From the NCBI GenBank assembly GCA_031261505.1, contig JAISJN010000013.1, positions 1 to 53,746 on the forward strand: a stretch of 53,746 nucleotides of DNA. Direction: 5' to 3'. Below, piece by piece: positions 17,064 to 25,973 of this stretch. The notes beneath the pieces were generated by a model, which saw only the letters and a list, made by a program, of their open reading frames with translations, did no database searches and was not told the DNA's origin. Source of the DNA: Clostridioides sp. GTDB taxonomy: Bacteria > Bacillota > Clostridia > Peptostreptococcales > Peptostreptococcaceae. Positions within the stretch are counted from its first letter, which is position 1; every line of letters starts with the position of its first letter. Both the position numbers and the translations under genes were made by a program.

Positions 17064-17705
17064 CTATAAAATCTCTCCACCAACTACTTTTATATCCTCT
17101 GGATATAATGTACATGCTTCGACTACTAACTCTAAGCCTTTAACTATATCGTCAAGCGACATATACGGTGTATTTTTTTTCTCCATAACCTGAGATGGTG
17201 CAAAAGGTATGTGTATGAATCCACCCTTTATGTTAGGATATTTTTTATCAATCATGTACATCACTCCGTACATAACGTGGTTACATACAAATGTTCCTGC
17301 TGTATATGATAGAGAAGCTGGAATTTCCTGATCTCTTAAATGTTTGACTATCGCTTTCACAGGAAGGTTTGAAAAATATGCTATCTCCCCATCTTCTTTT
17401 ATTGACGAATCCGTAGGTTGATTTCCTTCGTTGTCTGGTATTCTAAAATCATTTAAATTTATAGCTACCTTCTCTGGCGATATGTCGAATCTTCCACCGG
17501 CCTGTCCTACACAAATCACGAAATCCGGTTTATGAAGATCGATTGCCTCGTCAATTTTTTCTAAAGATTTATCCTGAACTGTTGGAATTATTAATTTAAT
17601 AACTTCTGCTCCATTGATTTCTTCGCTTACACGTTTAACAGCCTCTTCAGCTGGGTTTATAGGTTCTCCTCCAAATGGATCGAATCCCGTCATCAATACT
17701 TTCAT
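17064..17705 (-). CDS. pcp: Pyrrolidone-carboxylate peptidase (pyroglutamyl peptidase I)
   Basis: 214 residues, a cysteine peptidase (C15) removing N-terminal 5-oxoproline from peptides. Seen: [16 protein letters not shown], the catalytic Glu region ([18 protein letters not shown]), the catalytic Cys in [15 protein letters not shown] and the catalytic His in [12 protein letters not shown]. The start at 17705 ([10 protein letters not shown]) is chosen because GAGGAG lies just upstream and the length fits the usual 213-215 residues; a longer reading from 17735 has no site. It is the first gene of a four-gene operon with a two-part transporter and a GGCT-like enzyme. Confidence 0.95.
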   Translation of the reverse strand: MKVLMTGFDPFGGEPINPAEEAVKRVSEEINGAEVIKLIIPTVQDKSLEKIDEAIDLHKPDFVICVGQAGGRFDISPEKVAINLNDFRIPDNEGNQPTDSSIKEDGEIAYFSNLPVKAIVKHLRDQEIPASLSYTAGTFVCNHVMYGVMYMIDKKYPNIKGGFIHIPFAPSQVMEKKNTPYMSLDDIVKGLELVVEACTLYPEDIKVVGGEIL

Positions 17706-18041
17706 CTCTTTCATCTCCTCAATTATTTTAACCAATTTTTTAAAAATAGCTTAAATTCACTATGTACCTATACTATGAAAATTCTTAAATATTTGCAACA
17801 GTTTTTTCATATGTATACAGTATATTTTGTCGAATTATAATTTATTGGCTAATTTTATTTAATTTTTGTATCCATAAAATTATAATTCTCATTTTTTAGC
17901 ATATCTATACTTAGAAAATCTAAAAATATTGGCTTGCCTGAAATCTGCGTAAAAATTGTTAAAATAAAAATTGAATTTAAATGAATATCAAATTTAAATG
18001 TGATTATTTATAATTTCATAAAATTATTCTATAAAATGACA

Positions 18042-18108
18042 GACACCCCTATGTCAATTTGAAATACCGTGAGCTATGCTCTGGTACACAAATTAATATA
18101 GGGGTGTC
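18042..18108. terminator. Hairpin downstream of proS
   Basis: GACACCCCTAT (18042-18052) pairs with ATAGGGGTGTC (18098-18108), with weaker pairing inside (CAATTTG/CAAATT). It lies 25 bases past the proS stop. The AT-rich stretch 17736-18041 upstream of pcp contains no ORF; it should hold the pcp promoter, which I could not pin down. Confidence 0.6.
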
Positions 18109-18132
18109 AATCGTAAATAAAACCAGTTGATT

Positions 18133-19578
18133 CTAGTAAGCCTTACCTACTATTACCATATTTTTAGCTTCTTTTCCGCAATGGAAACATTTACATCCAA
18201 GATTTTCTTGCTCGAATGGCATACATCTAATAGTTGCTGTAGTCTCTTCTTTGATCTGAGCCTCACATTCTGCATCTCCACACCACATCGCCTTGGCAAA
18301 TCCTGGTTTTTCTTCTAACATTACCTTGAATTCATCCATATTTTGAACGACTGTAGTATTTTCGTCCATGAATGCCTTCGCCTTATTGTACATATCTACC
18401 TGTATTGTATCTAGTAGAGTGTTTATTTTTTCATCTAATCCTTCTAGTGCATAGGCTTCTTTTTCAAGTGTATCTCTTCTAAATACCATCGCTTGATCAT
18501 TTTCTATGTCCTTAGGACCTATTTCTATTCTTACTGGTACACCCTTCATTTCCCATTCGTTGAATTTCCAACCTGGAGAATAATTATCTCTGTCGTCTAA
18601 TTCCACTTCTATGCCCCTTGCTTTTAATGCTGCGTAGATTTCATCGACTTTTTCCATTACATTTCCTTTTTGAGCAGCTATAGGTATTATAACTACTTGT
18701 ATTGGAGCAACTTTTGGAGGTAGTACAAGTCCTCTATTGTCACTGTGTGTCATTACTAGCCCACCGATTAATCTTGTAGATGCTCCCCAAGATGTATGGT
18801 ATGGATTTGCTAGATTTCCTTCTCTATCTGAATAAGTTATATCAAATGCTTCAGTAAAGTGTTTACCTAAGAAGTGACTTGTTCCTGATTGAAGTGCTTT
18901 CCCGTCCTTCATCATAGCCTCTATAGTGTAGGTTATTTCTCCACCTGCAAATTTTTCGCTTTCACTTTTTTGTCCTGTTATTACTGGTATCGCTAGTACG
19001 TCCTTACATACTGCGATGTAGTCGTTTAACTGTTGAACTGTTTCTGCCATAGCTTCTTCTTTTGTCTCGTGAAGAGTGTGACCTTCTTGCCATAGGAATT
19101 CTGAAGTTCTTAAGAAAGGTCTAGTAGTCTTTTCCCATCTTACTACTGAACACCATTGATTGTATAAATATGGTAGTTCTCTGTATGATTTCAACCATTT
19201 TGAGTACATAGTACATATAATAGTTTCTGATGTTGGTCTTATACAAAGTCTTTCTTCTAGTTTTTTGTTACCACCGTGAGTTACCCACGCTACCTCTGGT
19301 GCAAATCCTTCTATATGGTCTGCTTCTTTTTGAAGTAGGCTTTCTGGTATTAATAGTGGGAAGTAGCAGTTCTTATGCCCAGTAGCTTTATATCTATTAT
19401 CTAAGAAATTTTGAATCTTTTCCCACATAGCGTATCCATATGGTTTTATTACCATAAACCCCTTGATTGGAGCGTAGTCTACCATGTCTGTCTTTGTAAT
19501 TACGTCTGTATACCATTGTGGGAAGTCAACTTCCATTGGTGTTATTTCTTGCACGAACTGATTATCTTTTTTACCCAT
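18133..19578 (-). CDS. proS: Prolyl-tRNA synthetase, archaeal/eukaryal-like short type
   Basis: 481 residues, a class II synthetase. Motif 2 is seen in WEKTTRPFLRTSEFLWQEGH and motif 3 in GLVMTHSDNRGLVLPPKVAP. It lacks the bacterial editing insertion and instead has the C-terminal zinc-type domain (CGDAECEAQIKE, CFHCGKEA) and ends in Tyr, all typical of the type 3 enzyme common in clostridia. AGGAGG precedes the ATG. A T-box leader with a proline specifier codon lies directly upstream, so expression rises when tRNA-Pro is uncharged. Confidence 0.96.
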   Translation of the reverse strand: MGKKDNQFVQEITPMEVDFPQWYTDVITKTDMVDYAPIKGFMVIKPYGYAMWEKIQNFLDNRYKATGHKNCYFPLLIPESLLQKEADHIEGFAPEVAWVTHGGNKKLEERLCIRPTSETIICTMYSKWLKSYRELPYLYNQWCSVVRWEKTTRPFLRTSEFLWQEGHTLHETKEEAMAETVQQLNDYIAVCKDVLAIPVITGQKSESEKFAGGEITYTIEAMMKDGKALQSGTSHFLGKHFTEAFDITYSDREGNLANPYHTSWGASTRLIGGLVMTHSDNRGLVLPPKVAPIQVVIIPIAAQKGNVMEKVDEIYAALKARGIEVELDDRDNYSPGWKFNEWEMKGVPVRIEIGPKDIENDQAMVFRRDTLEKEAYALEGLDEKINTLLDTIQVDMYNKAKAFMDENTTVVQNMDEFKVMLEEKPGFAKAMWCGDAECEAQIKEETTATIRCMPFEQENLGCKCFHCGKEAKNMVIVGKAY

Positions 19579-19625
19579 TTTGTAATTCCTCCTTTAAATT
19601 TGTAATAAAAAAGTTTAAATTAAAA

Positions 19626-19908
19626 AAACCCTTCGTCTCTGTATATTTAGAGACGAAAGGTTGAATTTCCGCGGTACCACTCTAGTTAGACCAGCTCGCT
19701 TAATGGATAAATTACAATCCTGTATAGCTTGCTCACCGGCTCACTCTCGGGATATAACGGTCCCCTCCGTAAAGTTTTGCTCTAGGCTAGAAGTCAGGTT
19801 CAAAGATTTCCTCTTAGAAACTTTCAGCTATCGTTTCCTCTCTGTGAAGATTTCACCATCTACTATTACTCCATCACTGCTTTGCTGTCTTTGAATTTTT
19901 TTAGTGTT
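19626..19908 (-). ncRNA. T-box riboswitch, proline specific (CCU specifier)
   Basis: On the minus strand the T-box core AGAGTGGTACCGCGG spans 19669-19683. It is followed by a terminator CTTTCGTCTCT...AGAGACGAAGGG plus T7 (19622-19660). Stem I features AGAGAG (about 19840) and GCTGAAAG (about 19825) are present, and the specifier loop reads GAA-CCT-GAC with CCT at 19798-19796. CCU codes Pro, matching the downstream proS. The antiterminator uses the T-box core and competes with the terminator. Confidence 0.93.
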
Positions 19909-19915
19909 AAAGTGT

Positions 19916-19944
19916 ATTATATATTATAAACAATTTTGTGTCAA
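19916..19944 (-). promoter_or_regulatory. Consensus sigma-A promoter of the proS T-box transcript
   Basis: On the minus strand TTGACA (19944-19939), 17-base spacer, TATAAT (19921-19916): a perfect consensus promoter just upstream of the T-box leader. Confidence 0.85.
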
Positions 19945-19960
19945 TTAAAACTTGAGAAGT

Positions 19961-20464
19961 TTACAAAATCAAATTTTCGTATATTTTTTCCAGTTCTGTT
20001 AAATTGAATCTACGCTTCCGCAACAGATAACTAGTCATTTGATTATCTTCTAAATCATTTTCATTTAATTTAATCTCTAGCTTTTTCAAATCTGCTCTCA
20101 ATTCTTTCAGACGCTCATCGAAAATTCGAATTATTTTTTCCTTGTCTACGTGTCTTACAAGAAAAATAGTCATAAATAAATCGTCTACCTGATTGGCATT
20201 TTCAAAGCTGCTATAGATCGACTTCTCAAAGAAACTTATTCCATTTTCTGTTATTGCATATATTTTTTTATCTGGCCTGTTCTCAGTTTTAACTATTTTA
20301 CTCTTTTTGATAAATTCTTTTTTTACCAATGAATCTACGTTGTAGTAAAATTGACCCTCGGTAATTGAAACAAACTTACTCAGTAGATTTCCCTTGAGTA
20401 TCCTGTAAAGTTCATAAGGATTTGTATTATTTTTTACCAATTCACTCAGAATAAATAGTTTCAT
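19961..20464 (-). CDS. PadR-family transcriptional regulator
   Basis: About 167 residues. An N-terminal winged helix (MKLFILSELVKNNTNPYELY ... ITEGQFYYNVDSLVKKEFI ... NRPDKKIYAITENG) is followed by a helical dimerisation tail, as in PadR members that repress drug or stress exporters. The ATG at 20464 is chosen (AAGG upstream; homology begins there); an ORF extends upstream only within the overlapping exporter gene. It follows the exporter stop by 10 bases, so exporter and regulator share a transcript, and a perfect palindrome in their promoter is the likely autoregulatory operator. Confidence 0.85.
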   Translation of the reverse strand: MKLFILSELVKNNTNPYELYRILKGNLLSKFVSITEGQFYYNVDSLVKKEFIKKSKIVKTENRPDKKIYAITENGISFFEKSIYSSFENANQVDDLFMTIFLVRHVDKEKIIRIFDERLKELRADLKKLEIKLNENDLEDNQMTSYLLRKRRFNLTELEKIYENLIL

Positions 20465-20474
20465 CTGTTCAGCC

Positions 20475-21554
20475 TTAATTTGCTCCTGCTTCAAGTAGTT
20501 TATCTTCCTTCCTCTTGTGGTAGTAAACGATGATAAAGTCAATTGCAAGGCTGACAAGCATTACACAAACCAGTTGTCTCTCGTAACTTCCACTGTTTCC
20601 TCCACCGTAGAGAATATTGTAGAGCATCTGTGTATTCGGATAAATCACTGTAGACTTTGCAATGAATTTAAAGAAATTCGGCATCATTTCTATTCCCATT
20701 ATAGCACCACTAGCCAAGGTTTGACATAGCAAGATCGGTATATTCGCAAATGTACCCGACTGTCCTAGTATCAAAGAGAATATAAGGGTAAATTGTAATG
20801 CTGTAAATAAAGACAGGATTCCCTGTAGATATATATGTATAAATCTTGATCCGTCAATTCCTAAGAAACATTTTACCATGATTGCTCCAAGTATAGGTGC
20901 TACTACTGAGATTATGACCCCTACAATCTCAACTTTCATAAATACCTTGTACGCTCCAATTTTTTTAGATTGAGTCTTAAATACCATAGCCAAGGTTAGG
21001 GATGCAACCATCGCACCTGTGTAGTTTGCTAATGTCAAGAACATGGGTGCCATTTGGTAGCTCATGACTCCAGGTATTTTGTTTGACTCTATAATATTAG
21101 ACGATACATGAGTTTTAAAACCAGGATTCATCTTTTCATTCATCTGTCTGGTTATATTTGAAGCTACTTCATTCATTACAGACCCCGTCGTCTGCGCATT
21201 GGATTTATTTATGTGGTAGTTCAGCGATACTTCTTTTCCTGTCGAAACCGATTTAGAAAAATCTTTTGGAACTTCGACTATCATCGCCACCTCGCGCTCC
21301 TGTAATTTAGCTTCGGATTTTTTCATATCTTTTGAGATTTCCACCTTGAATGGAAGAGATTTTTGAAATCCATCTACTACCTGTTCACTATATGCCCCAT
21401 CGTTATTTACTAACACTACTCTGAGCTGCTCTATATTCTGAGGAATCGCCTTGTATCCGTACATATAAATGCCAAGCATTGCGATTTGATAAAATAACGC
21501 CATCAATATAGCGAATCTAACGCTTTTGTTTTTTATAAAATTCTTTAATTCCAT
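20475..21554 (-). CDS. ABC-2 type / YhgE-Pip-like membrane exporter subunit
   Basis: 359 residues. One N-terminal membrane helix (about 12-33), an extracytoplasmic domain (about 35-160) with LRVVLVNNDGAYSEQVVDGF and VPKDFSKSVSTG, typical of YhgE/Pip and DUF3533 proteins, then about 5 membrane helices in the C-terminal half. Such proteins act in export or resistance and are often controlled by a PadR or TetR repressor. No ATPase gene is adjacent, so it either works alone or uses a distant one. AAGGGAG precedes the ATG. Confidence 0.8.
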   Translation of the reverse strand: MELKNFIKNKSVRFAILMALFYQIAMLGIYMYGYKAIPQNIEQLRVVLVNNDGAYSEQVVDGFQKSLPFKVEISKDMKKSEAKLQEREVAMIVEVPKDFSKSVSTGKEVSLNYHINKSNAQTTGSVMNEVASNITRQMNEKMNPGFKTHVSSNIIESNKIPGVMSYQMAPMFLTLANYTGAMVASLTLAMVFKTQSKKIGAYKVFMKVEIVGVIISVVAPILGAIMVKCFLGIDGSRFIHIYLQGILSLFTALQFTLIFSLILGQSGTFANIPILLCQTLASGAIMGIEMMPNFFKFIAKSTVIYPNTQMLYNILYGGGNSGSYERQLVCVMLVSLAIDFIIVYYHKRKEDKLLEAGAN

Positions 21555-21599
21555 TTCTACTCCCTTTTCCTTAAATAATTGATTTGTAATTACTTGAGT

Positions 21600-21628
21600 A
21601 TAATACTACTTTTATACAAAGTAGTCAA
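21600..21628 (-). promoter_or_regulatory. Promoter with embedded palindromic PadR operator
   Basis: On the minus strand TTGACT (21628-21623), 17 bases, TATTAT (21605-21600). The spacer is filled by a perfect palindrome ACTACTTT-TATAC-AAAGTAGT (plus strand 21605-21625). A repressor bound there would block RNA polymerase. The PadR protein encoded in the same operon is the natural candidate. Confidence 0.75.
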
Positions 21629-21752
21629 CTAAAAAGTATTATGATAGGATCATTCGTTTTGAATCCTGATTCGGTGATTTAAATCTTGGTGGCAATCTAA
21701 CTCAAGTAAAAATTATTTCTCGGCTAAATATCCGGAATAATAATTCTCGTAT

Positions 21753-21857
21753 TAAATGATGATTACCTGGGAGTGAGATTTACATCTCCACTAAAAAAAT
21801 ATTTACACCTAACCTATAGCGGTTGGTACATTTATCTGAACTTATAATCATCATTAC
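21753..21857 (+). repeat. Dispersed repeat copy with 11-bp terminal inverted repeats
   Basis: AATGATGATTA (21755-21765) and TAATCATCATT (21845-21855) are exact inverse repeats at the two ends. Inside are hairpin 1 (GGGAGTGAGAT...ATCTCCACT) and hairpin 2 (ACACCTAACC...GGTTGGT). It ends 29 bases before a nucleotidyltransferase fragment. Confidence 0.7.
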
Positions 21858-21884
21858 GTAAAATTTGAAAAAGGACATATTATT

Positions 21885-22178
21885 ATGAATGAAATTATTG
21901 CAAAAAAATTAAGGGAAATTGAGGAAAAAGAAAATGTCCGTATTTTACATGCTATCGAATCTGGGAGCAAAGCTTGGGGATTTTCCTCCCATGATAGCGA
22001 TTACGATGTTAGATTTATATATATTAGAGATCCGAAAAGTTATTTGAAATTAGACAGTGTTAGAGATGTCATTGAGTGGCAGCTAGATGATGTGCTTGAT
22101 ATAAACGGATGGTATCTACAAAAGGCACTTAAACTGTTACAAATGAAAAGTTTGATGCGGCTAAGGTTATTGATATGA
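21885..22178 (+). pseudogene. Nucleotidyltransferase N-terminal fragment (pol-beta/RlaP-like)
   Basis: 97 residues. IESGSKAWGFSSHDSDYDVRFIY is the GS...DxDxDV catalytic signature of the predicted nucleotidyltransferase family PF10127, whose members run to about 250 residues. Homology appears to hold to about DINGWYLQKALKLL (residue 85), after which the frame reads QMKSLMRLRLLI and stops. At the same point the +2 frame opens into a BspA-type repeat, so two unrelated genes are joined near 22135. The ATG has only a weak purine-rich site (AAAAAGGAC). Confidence 0.75.
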
Positions 22179-23626
22179 GTCATATCTTTTCTGGCTGTAG
22201 TGCTTTGACATCTCTTGATTTAAGAAAGTTTAATACGGCTTGGGTTACTTCTCCATCTGGCTTTTATGACATATTTAACTTATGTTCAAAACTTCAACAA
22301 TTAACATTAGGTCAAAATTTCAGAACACTACCTTCTACCTCTACAAATTTACCCAATCCTACTGCAAATAACACAGTTACAATTGATGGTAAAGAATATA
22401 AGACAACAGGAAAATGGATAAATGTTGGCGATAAACTAAGTCAATCTACTTTATCTGGTGGTGAAGTGCACGGGGTTGATACTACTACTAGATCTTTTGA
22501 AAATGTAAGTGGTTCGTTTGCTTGGAAGAACCCTAGTGATGAATTTACTGGTACTGGGCAATATAAAGTTGTATTTACTCCTGATACTGCTTCTTCTAAG
22601 AACTACACAGTCGTTGAGTTTGATGTTAATGTAGAAAAACAGAACAGTCCAAGTGATCCAGGAACTCCAAGTAATCCTAATAACCCTAACAATCCAAACG
22701 GTCCAAGTGACCCAAGCTACCCTACAAAATCAAATGTAGTGATATTGGCAAGTGGTGAGAAATACACAGACGTTCTAACAGCAACAGTACTAGCACATGA
22801 AAAGAATTGTCCTATATTATTAACTAAGAAGGACGTTATTGACGACAAGACAATAAACGAGATAAAGAGATTAGACGCAAGCGAAATAATCATTTCTGGA
22901 GGAGAAAACTCTGTTTCAGCTAAAGTAGTTTCTCAATTGAAAGATTACAACGTAAGGAGAATCTCTGGAGTTGATAGATATGAAACAGCAGAAAAGATAG
23001 GTAAAGAAGTTAGAACATTATCTGGCAAACTAGACGAAACAGTATTGGTAGACGGAACAAACTTCCCTGATGTTATATCAATATCGACATTAGCATCACA
23101 AAAAAGAGTTCCAATATTGATAACTAAACCAGATAAATTAGTTGACTCTACAAAGCAGGCATTAAAAGACTGGTCTATAAACAGCACTATAATTGGAGGA
23201 AGTTATAATTCAGTATCTAAAGATGTTGAAAAGAGTCTAGGTGTTTCTAGTGTCAAGAGAATTGGTGGATCTGATAGATACGCTACAGCAGAACTTGTAG
23301 GTACAGAATTAAGAAAGCTTACAGAAAATAATTCAAACATGATATTAGTTAACGGTACTGATTTCCCAGATGGTATAACAATAAGCAGTATAGCCTCAAA
23401 GACTAAAGCACCAATAATGCTTACAAATCCAAATAAACTGCCTAAAATAACTGGAGATAAAATATCTGAGTGGAAGATAAACTACATATTGATAGGTGGA
23501 GGATACAATTCTGTATCTAAGGATATAGAGGATAAACTACAGGTATCAAACAAAGAGAGAATTGCTGGACAGAATAGATATGAAACAGCAGTTAAGATCT
23601 CTCAAAAGCTATCTCAGATAAAGTAA
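22133..23626 (+). pseudogene. 5'-truncated BspA-type/CWB2 surface protein
   Basis: The open frame begins after a TAA at 22130-22132, within a BspA/DUF285 repeat (VTNEKFDAAKVIDMSHIFSG, CSALTSLDLRKFNT, then LTLGQNF). A beta-rich segment, a Pro/Asn/Ser linker (about codons 165-190) and three CWB2 (PF04122) cell-wall-binding repeats follow (VVILASGEKYTDVLTA; DETVLVDGTNFPDVIS; NMILVNGTDFPDGITI). The first ATG at 22175 has no ribosome binding site and there is no signal peptide, so most of the N-terminal repeats and the export signal are missing. The C terminus is intact. It may be a dead remnant or a silent donor cassette. Confidence 0.8.
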
Positions 23627-23655
23627 TTTAGATTACGCCCATTATGAGCGCACCT

Positions 23656-23699
23656 AAGATAAATGACCACCACCTATACAGGCGGTGGTCATTTATCTT
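23656..23699. terminator. 16-bp perfect hairpin after the BspA/CWB2 remnant
   Basis: AAGATAAATGACCACC (23656-23671) and GGTGGTCATTTATCTT (23684-23699) are exact inverse repeats. The core equals hairpin 2 of the dispersed repeat (GATAAATG...CCACCTATA...CATTTATCT) and it is followed by TTAAATTATAAT, like the family's 3' end. Confidence 0.7.
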
Positions 23700-23845
23700 A
23701 AATTATAATAACAGCTAATGTGTAAAATATCCACGACTTTCAATATTGTATCTATTGCATAAATTATTGTATTTATCTTCTATAAAACTCCAATAACTTT
23801 TATTTTTACACAAGCTTAGAATTTCACTGGTCTTAACACCTAGAT

Positions 23846-24325
23846 TTATCCGACCGATTTTAATAGTATACAGACGCTATGTGCTGATATTCCTTCTTCA
23901 TTTCCAGTAAATCCTAATCGCTCTTCCGTAGTCGCCTTTACACTGATATTATCTACATCCGTTTCAAGTGTTTCAGCTATTATATTTCTCATTGCCTCGA
24001 TATATGAAGATAATTTCGGTCTCTGGGCTATTACTGTGCAGTCGATGTTTCCAACTACATATCCCTTTGACTCAATTAAATCACGTACATATCTTAACAA
24101 TTCAATGCTGTCTGCTCCGCTGTACTTTTCGTCATTGTCCGGGAAATGTTTCCCTATGTCGCCAAGCGCCAACGCACCTAGCATTGCATCCATGACTGCA
24201 TGAACCAAAACATCGGCGTCTGAATGTCCTAATAGGCCCTTCTCATGTTGTATTTCAACTCCGCCGATAATAAGTTTTCTTCCTTCTACCAATTTATGTA
24301 CATCGTAACCATGTCCAATTCTCAT
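23846..24325 (-). CDS. ispF: 2-C-methyl-D-erythritol 2,4-cyclodiphosphate synthase
   Basis: 159 residues. [21 protein letters not shown] holds the zinc ligands Asp and His (GYDVH), and [20 protein letters not shown] the third His; [17 protein letters not shown] is the C-terminal family signature. It catalyses the fifth step of the MEP isoprenoid pathway. AGGAGG precedes the ATG. It lies downstream of ispD in the usual order but with a dispersed repeat copy in the 155-bp gap. Confidence 0.96.
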   Translation of the reverse strand: MRIGHGYDVHKLVEGRKLIIGGVEIQHEKGLLGHSDADVLVHAVMDAMLGALALGDIGKHFPDNDEKYSGADSIELLRYVRDLIESKGYVVGNIDCTVIAQRPKLSSYIEAMRNIIAETLETDVDNISVKATTEERLGFTGNEEGISAHSVCILLKSVG

Positions 24326-24351
24326 GTTAAAATCCCTCCTCTAATTCACGA

Positions 24352-24453
24352 TTTAAATGATGATTCAACTCTTTCAGTGTGGGATTTCAACCCCCACTGA
24401 AATGAGATTTATGCCCGCCACCTGTAGAGGTGGGGGCATCTATCTCAAGTTAT
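24352..24453 (+). repeat. Dispersed structured repeat, best-preserved copy
   Basis: Starts TTTAAATGATGATTCAACTC. Hairpin 1: TCAGTGTGGG (24374-24383) with CCCCCACTGA (24391-24400). Hairpin 2: GAGATTTATGCCC and CCACCT with AGGTGG and GGGCATCTATCTC. Ends CAAGTTATA. It stands between ispF and ispD, opposite to their direction, without a T-run for terminating the leftward mRNA. Confidence 0.8.
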
Positions 24454-24480
24454 ATCTTTCTGATTCATGTCTTTCTAAAA

Positions 24481-25161
24481 TTAAAGCCCCTGTTTCTCGG
24501 CAATTTTCTCTGCAGTCGTCAAATCTTCAATATTCGTTATTTTGATATTGTCGTAAGATCCTAGCGACATATGTACCTTCACACCTGTTCTTTCGACCAA
24601 CATTGAATCATCTGTCCCGTAAAATCCATCTTCATAGGCTGATTTATACGCCTGTTTCAAGAGTGAGGAATCAAAGACTTGAGGCGTCTGTGCCGACCAC
24701 AGTAGACTCCTGTCAGGGGTATCCTCTATAACACCCTCATTCACTATTTTAATTGTATCACTAACCGGAACTCCGACTACGACGGCTAAATGTTCTTTGC
24801 ATTCGCGTATAGACCTCTCGATTATATCGTCATCGACAAACGGTCTGGCTCCATCGTGGATTAGAATTATATCTGACTCGTCTGAGACCTTTTTTAAGCC
24901 GCTATTTATAGAATCCTGTCTCTCAGCACCTCCGTAGGCTATAATCACGTCCTCAAATCCAAATTTGGTTAAAATTTCACGCACCTGTAGCTCTTCCTCT
25001 TCTTTTATGCAGAGGATTATCTCTTCTATATTTTTATTTTCATAAAACTTGGAGATAGTGTGCGCCACTATCTCCTTTTCTTTAAGCTTTATGAATTGTT
25101 TATTCATTCCTAAGTTCATCCTCTTGCCACTCCCGGCAGAGACGATTATCACGCTATTCAT
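24481..25161 (-). CDS. ispD: 2-C-methyl-D-erythritol 4-phosphate cytidylyltransferase
   Basis: 226 residues. IIVSAGSGKRMNLGMNKQFI is the CTP-binding Gly-rich loop with conserved Arg and Lys; ILIHDGARPFVDDDIIERSI is the family signature; VVGVPVSDTIKIV and LWSAQTPQVFD follow. Third step of the MEP pathway. AGGTGG precedes the ATG. Its start is 11 bases after the stop of an ABC permease, so it may be read from the GntR-controlled ABC operon upstream. Confidence 0.95.
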   Translation of the reverse strand: MNSVIIVSAGSGKRMNLGMNKQFIKLKEKEIVAHTISKFYENKNIEEIILCIKEEEELQVREILTKFGFEDVIIAYGGAERQDSINSGLKKVSDESDIILIHDGARPFVDDDIIERSIRECKEHLAVVVGVPVSDTIKIVNEGVIEDTPDRSLLWSAQTPQVFDSSLLKQAYKSAYEDGFYGTDDSMLVERTGVKVHMSLGSYDNIKITNIEDLTTAEKIAEKQGL

Positions 25162-25172
25162 AAATCCACCTG

Positions 25173-25973
25173 CTATTCTAAGTTTAATTTTTTATCTAAT
25201 ATATAGCTGGTTGCAAAGAAGTATAATGCTATTTCCAATACTGTCCAACCTACTGCTACCCACATTTGCGAATCGTTGAACAAATGGAATGTCTCTCTGC
25301 CGTAGTTATACGCATAATTTCCCGTCAAACTGTTCATATAGCCCAACGCCGGTACTACCTTCGCAACCAAGGCTTGAATTAAGTTCACAACTATACCTAT
25401 TCCGAAGTAGGCTATAAATGCGGTAAGTACCCTGTGTTCATTAAACGGTGGCAACTGTCCTATTGACAATGCAAGGTAGATTGAAAGTATCATTGTTATT
25501 AATGACAATAGCATAACCAAGGTAAACATAAGTATATCCGGCATACTCCTCACTATCTCTTGCCAAATACTTGATAATTCTCCGAAATATTGTCCTTCAA
25601 ATGCCCCTGTTGCATTGAATATTATTATAAACATAGCTATAATTGATACAATTGTACTAAGGACTGAATATATAACCGAAGATAAGCATTTAGATATTAT
25701 TAAGATTTTACTTCCAACTGGAAGTGTAAACATCAAATAACCCTCATCCCCCAATAAATTTTTTCTAAACCTTTGGATGATGACTATAATAGTCACCATC
25801 ATAAGTGCAATAAACAATCCTCCAGTGAGGACACCTAGGGTTACACTCACGATATCCATTTCGCCGTTCGCCGTAAATGAGAGCAATATCGAAGCTATTA
25901 TAATTCCTAAATACAATGGCACAAAGCTTCTAGCGCTAGCCTTCAACTCGTATTTTAATAATTTACCTAACAT
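25173..25973 (-). CDS. ABC-2 type permease
   Basis: 266 residues with six predicted membrane helices (about 20-40, 55-80, 105-130, 150-175, 180-205, 230-252). I find no specific motif beyond the ABC-2 permease layout. It overlaps the upstream ATPase gene by 7 bases and completes a YtrA-type GntR/ATPase/permease module. Such modules often respond to cell-wall-active agents, but the substrate here is unknown. GGAGGAA precedes the ATG. Confidence 0.85.
   Translation of the reverse strand: MLGKLLKYELKASARSFVPLYLGIIIASILLSFTANGEMDIVSVTLGVLTGGLFIALMMVTIIVIIQRFRKNLLGDEGYLMFTLPVGSKILIISKCLSSVIYSVLSTIVSIIAMFIIIFNATGAFEGQYFGELSSIWQEIVRSMPDILMFTLVMLLSLITMILSIYLALSIGQLPPFNEHRVLTAFIAYFGIGIVVNLIQALVAKVVPALGYMNSLTGNYAYNYGRETFHLFNDSQMWVAVGWTVLEIALYFFATSYILDKKLNLE

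Noticed and set aside
20465-20557. Longer PadR protein starting inside the exporter gene
   Set aside because: The extra residues overlap the exporter's 3' end and precede the conserved winged-helix start; AAGG before 20464 supports the shorter form.
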